The position numbers and the translations under genes were made by a program. DNA of 64,000 bases from Polytrichum commune (taxonomy: Eukaryota; Streptophyta; Polytrichopsida; Polytrichales; Polytrichaceae): positions 16,740,001 to 16,804,000 of the forward strand of contig OX485803.1 in assembly GCA_950295325.1 (NCBI GenBank), read 5' to 3'. The stretch's first letter is position 1; every line of letters starts with the position of its first letter. Of this stretch, positions 60,601 through 64,000 are shown piece after piece. The notes beneath the pieces are model-generated. The model saw only the letters and a program-made list of their open reading frames with translations, was not told the DNA's origin and did no database searches.

Positions 60601-61792
60601 TGAATGTAAAGAGAGGTTTGCATCAGGTTGTGAAGTTGTCTGCATGAGTGTTCTATCTGTCGAAACTTCAGTTGGTGAATCATGCCAACAGACAACATCA
60701 GAATGAACCATTTCACTTTTACAGAGGAAGATGTTAACATACCTGGTGACCGACATCCCAGAGGAAGATGTTAACATACCTGGTGACCGACATTCCAGAG
60801 GAAGATGTTAACATACCTGGTGACCGACATCCCAGAGGAGTCTGTCTTCAGGAGCATTGAAGACATGGTGGAGAGCCACAGTGAGGTCAACTACACCTAG
60901 ACCCGAACCTAGATGACCACCGGTCTTAGACACGCTGAATACCATCTCTGTTCGCAGCTCATCAGCTAGTTGCTGCAGATCCTGTGTAGACAGAATTGTA
61001 CAAAGAAGAGGTGTTAATACTTGAAATGAACATCTTGTGATTGTGATAGAGGCATTTTCTCTCCGATAGTTGCACCTCAAGCGTTTGTAGAAACTGGTCA
61101 TCCATAGGAATGTTCACTGCAATATTTCTGAAAAAATTCTTGTGGTGAAAAGGTTCTGGATATGATTACCTTGATATTGAGATTCTTGAGATGTATCGGA
61201 AAATTGATTGTATCCAAGAGAGGAGTAGGAGGCTTCTCATTGTGGTACTCAGCTTTCACCACAGCTTCGCTGTTGACGGGATTTGATGCATCTCCTTTGT
61301 TGATGTCCGCCCTTGCCTCTCTCCGCCTTTGGACTCCAACCTGCTTGTCAAAGAGGTCCAATCTCTTGCATGAGGTGACAGACTTTGTTGACAGGTCGAA
61401 CGAGTGGTGTGACCTTAAAGTGATCAATGCGATCCCTGACATTTCTTTATGAGTTTTATGATCAAATTTATTAGTTGATCGTTAATCTACGATTGTATTT
61501 AGAGACAAGTTAGCAAGATATTCTAACAATAGCTACTCCTTAGACTATACTGACCCAATCAACAAACACCCTATCTGTTGCTGAGCAGCAGTGTAAGAAA
61601 GGAGAAGTAGGGACATACCTTTGGAGATGCCCGTTGGCAAGATGGAGATTTGTTAAGAAGAGTAACGCTCTTACGCAAGCCGACGTAAGCTTGGCCAGCC
61701 TCAAGCCCCAGGTGACCATTTCGAGGACTCGCAATGCTTACGAAAGACTTTGTGTGCATCGCGGTTTGTCCAGACATGAGAGTTATCGCCAT
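57608..61792 (-). CDS. DXS: 1-deoxy-D-xylulose-5-phosphate synthase, plastid (ten coding exons)
   Basis: This thiamine-diphosphate enzyme condenses pyruvate and glyceraldehyde 3-phosphate, the first step of the plastid MEP isoprenoid pathway. The coding exons I derive, in transcript order, are 61792-61619, 61340-61170, 60981-60817, 60534-60384, 60130-59859, 59680-59407, 59249-58942, 58617-58336, 58209-57925 and 57763-57608. All have GT-AG borders, the phases agree, and they give 745 residues, close to plant DXS (about 720). The first exon is a Ser/Thr/basic, transit-like peptide starting at the ATG at 61792. The conserved body begins near residue 100 at [12 protein letters not shown]. The diphosphate-binding GDG (240-242) and NDN (268-270) mark the ThDP site. 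The catalytic Glu is residue 473 in [15 protein letters not shown]. The transketolase C-terminal domain fills the last two exons. I chose the exon 2 acceptor (after 61341) because it keeps phase with exon 1; an acceptor nearer 61437 would not. The 37-bp repeat at the exon 3 donor is unusual and is listed separately. Confidence 0.95.
60722..60832 (-). repeat. Three tandem 37-bp units carrying the DXS exon 3 splice donor
   Basis: Units start at 60722, 60759 and 60796 and differ by one base. Each contains the last codons of exon 3 (GATGTCGGTCACCAG on the minus strand) followed by the donor GTATGTTAAC. The true exon end is at 60817 in the unit nearest the exon body, and the two other units lie in intron 3. 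Use of a distal donor would add 37 or 74 bases, shift the frame and truncate the enzyme. Confidence 0.9.
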
Positions 61793-63439
61793 CGTATTTT
61801 ATTTGGAAGATGCTTCCTCGCGGTTGTTGGACTGAGTTACGCTTTTCCGCTTCTGCGTATCATAAATACTTTCAGTCAATGAGCAGGTTTATATTTGGAC
61901 GTAAGAGCTTAGATTATGCAACTGGAACAGGCACAATCAAGAAAAACGAAAGCTCAGTAGAAATGTGAGAAGGGATCAAATGTGGAAGATAACCATGTCT
62001 GATGTCTCAAAGGTTTAAAAAAGAAAGGTTAAGTAAAACAAGTAGGTGACCGCCGATCGACTTCGCTCTGGTCCTCGCGACGAAAGACATCGACACAAAA
62101 CTTGCTGCAGGAATGCACAATATTGCTCAAGCACAACAAGAACCGTCTCACAGAAAATGCACTAAAGCTCTTATTTTCAGACTCGACATGAGCTGAAGTG
62201 GGGAAACTTCGCAACTTCTAACTTCCTTCCGCGATAAGAACGTTCTACGGGTAACATCCAGCACGAAGCCCGAAAGGACAACATACCCAAAGTGAAAGTA
62301 GATAATCCCCTAAGCCGGCCCGTCGGACAGCATTGGGTTACCTCAAAACACTGCTGTGCGTACCAAACAATTGCGGCACTTAACATCATCACCGCTTTCA
62401 ACTGGTATATGATGGCCCACAAAGGCTGCCTGCAAGCTTGCAACGTCCGTTTTTTTGCGACTCGACATCATCGCGTGTCACTCCTGCGAAGTATTGGGTC
62501 ACGGGAACTTGGAGTGCTTGAGAAACTTAGCGGAGGTTCCAACGACTAGCGGAAACACTGGAAACCTCGACGCAAGCATTCGACATGGAGAAGGCGCCCA
62601 TCGGTAGAGACAGCTACTCGACCACCACCATTACCTCATCTACGGAGTCGTGGAGAAAGTAGAGCTCGCGGCAAGACGCGAGAACCCCATATAATAACAC
62701 GAGGCAAAAACATCCAGCAACTGCTATGACGCCTTAACAGAAAAATTACAACAGACACGTGCATTTGTTTTCGAATTTTTCTGAGTGCAAACCAAGCAAA
62801 CACAGCTAACGAAAAGGAACAACGAGTTCGAGCGCAGGACTCAGGAGGATCTCTGCATGGCCCCATTTCTTCGGACTCCACTGAGCCCACACACAAAGCT
62901 AACAACAGCAAGAGACAGGAAGAAACTGAACGACGCGAGTCTAACTGGCAGTTCATCAGCTGCTTAGTTCCCAATGCATCATCATCATCATCGTGCGGAC
63001 CTCTAATGGCTCCCAACTTCCAAGAGCTGGTTATAAAAGCCACCAAATGAGTATCATCTCCAGGCCAAGAAACAACGACTCAGTTTCTTCAGGAAGCAAC
63101 GAAGGAGCAACAAATACAACCCAATTTAACAAAGTGACAAAGACAAAGTGACCAAACCTTCAAGGTGCGATTAGAAAACTAACAATAAGCAAACAAAACA
63201 CAGTGATCGTCAGCAGAGTCGGGTCCCAACAGGTCGAGTGACAACAATATCATCATGGCAGACGTGGCCCTCCAGAGCAGTCATCGCGCATCCATACCTG
63301 AGGCAGCAACAGGTGGATCGATATGTGTGTGTAAGTAAGCACAGCTCGACTTGGAAAACGGGAATGGCGGGCGCCGAAACTGCGAGCAACTCGAATGAAA
63401 GAGGTGGTAAGGCAAGGAAATCGAAACTGCTCCCCCACC
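61793..63439 (-). other. Leader region of DXS, possibly with a 5-prime UTR intron
   Basis: This 1.6 kb between the DXS start codon and its TATA-like box is more GC-rich than the surrounding repeats. It has no long open frame with recognisable protein. A possible intron acceptor (GATACGCAG followed by AAGCGG on the minus strand) lies about 65 bases upstream of the ATG. I could not place the matching donor. Confidence 0.3.
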
Positions 63440-63504
63440 TCAGGCGGAATGGGAGAGGAGTGAGAAAGTGTAGCTATTTATGAACAAAGATGCGATGGAA
63501 CTCG

Positions 63505-63548
<44 letters not shown>

Positions 63549-63720
63549 TTGAGCGAATGAATGAATTTCTCGAGAGTCGGTGGCCACCTCGACCTGCGCC
63601 TGGTCAATGCCTCGAAAGTCTGAACGCTCCTCATCTGCTTCCTTTTCACCCCAAATGATGATGATGTGGCAAGTCGACGTGTAATAGTTTGGCGCCACGT
63701 CATCTTGAGGTGGGGTGGGG
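63440..63720 (-). promoter_or_regulatory. Putative DXS promoter: TATA-like box, CT microsatellite, ACGT-core sites
   Basis: Read on the minus strand, a CATAAATAGC TATA-like box (63473-63482) lies just downstream of a pure CT run (about 63508-63543), which would place transcription start near 63440. Further upstream are two ACGT cores: CACGTCAT at 63696-63703 and ACGTG at 63677-63681. Such cores are bound by plant bZIP factors including light and ABA regulators, which would suit a light-responsive plastid gene. That would make the leader about 1.6 kb, so an unseen 5-prime UTR intron is likely. All of this is position-based inference. Confidence 0.4.
63508..63543. repeat. GA microsatellite in the DXS promoter region
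   Basis: A pure GA run of about 36 bases, read as CT on the DXS strand, lies about 30 bases upstream of the TATA-like box. CT-rich tracts beside the core promoter are common in plant genes. Confidence 0.9.
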
Positions 63721-64000
63721 ACGAATAGGACTGCACCATTCATGGTATTTAGTGTCACATGCATAATAGTGTCACTTACCCTATTTGAGGCGTATGCTAG
63801 GCTACATTGTTTTTTCAACAACTTCATCACTAGTGTCACCTCATCACACATGACGTTCAAGTGTGTTCATTAATATCTTCCTCTTGCATACTAAAATGTA
63901 AACATATGACACTTGCCATTAGTTTTGTTATGTAATATCTTTCTCTTGCATACTAAAGCTTAAAACTATCATATCAAGTATCCCAATGTGCTACGTTGAA

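Noticed and set aside
61341-61442. DXS start at the ATG at 61442 in exon 2
   Set aside because: A better model splices the transit-like exon ending at 61619 to an acceptor just before 61340 in phase 0; the ATG at 61442 would then be intronic.
1-64000. CRISPR arrays, operons and bacterial-type defence systems
   Set aside because: No short regularly spaced repeats with unique spacers were seen, and the genes have spliceosomal introns, so the DNA is eukaryotic nuclear.
1-64000. tRNA and rRNA genes
   Set aside because: I scanned by eye for B-box motifs and cloverleaf arms and found only the weak match near 6.93 kb. A tRNAscan-SE run would be needed to exclude others.

Overview
The window is nuclear DNA of a plant. 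Three multi-exon genes with canonical plant GT-AG introns sit in a long, AT-rich, transposon-filled intergenic landscape. Two are clear from their proteins: a plastid 1-deoxy-D-xylulose-5-phosphate synthase (DXS) and an EDR2-like PH-START-DUF1336 protein. I cannot name the species. The repeat-encoded proteins (a SWIM-type transposase remnant and an RNase H/endonuclease element) remind me of those in non-flowering streptophytes with large repeat fractions, so a bryophyte, lycophyte or fern is my guess, not a conclusion. Layout: 1-23 kb is gene-free and holds decayed mobile elements. These are a mariner-like element (4394-5000), a retroelement-like frame with RNase H, zinc-knuckle and endonuclease-like modules on the minus strand (7116-9674), a TA-flanked MITE (10593-10951), a SWIM/MULE-type transposase remnant (about 12.95-14.6 kb, minus), a Tourist-like MITE (14686-15079), a C/A-rich block containing a second decayed copy of the retroelement on the plus strand (16.9-19.7 kb), and a complete 541-bp hAT-like insertion inside that block (18926-19466). 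From 23.4 to 26.2 kb, on the minus strand, is a four-exon gene for a 369-residue protein that I read as a SKA3-like kinetochore protein. Upstream of it are a cluster of dispersed repeats and a three-unit array of about 375 bp (27.6-28.75 kb), then a possible gene 5-prime fragment at 28.9-29.1 kb. From 29.4 to 34 kb I see no gene, only hairpins and microsatellites. A degenerate tandem array (34.0-35.6 kb) lies directly before the leader of the EDR2-like gene. The EDR2-like gene (coding 37657-45598, plus strand) has at least 21 coding exons. One of its introns uses a GC donor, one exon junction near 42.5-43.2 kb is unresolved, and one intron carries a dispersed repeat. From 46.9 to 56.2 kb mobile DNA returns: a TIR element (46989-47305), a second hAT-like element (47343-47735), a hairpin MITE related to one at 1.1 kb, an 80-bp tandem array, a decayed Ty3/gypsy pol split by a segment with a 53-bp minisatellite, and a decayed Ty1/copia pol on the minus strand. 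DXS occupies 57608-61792 on the minus strand with ten coding exons (745 residues). Its leader and promoter extend to about 63.7 kb, with a TATA-like box, a GA/CT microsatellite and ACGT-core sites. The three genes have unrelated roles (plastid isoprenoid supply, defence/lipid signalling, chromosome segregation) and show no sign of a shared system. The most unusual object is the 7.1-9.7 kb element, whose one long frame appears to join a methyltransferase-like module, an RNase H with all four catalytic acids, a CCHC knuckle and a PD-(D/E)XK-like endonuclease.
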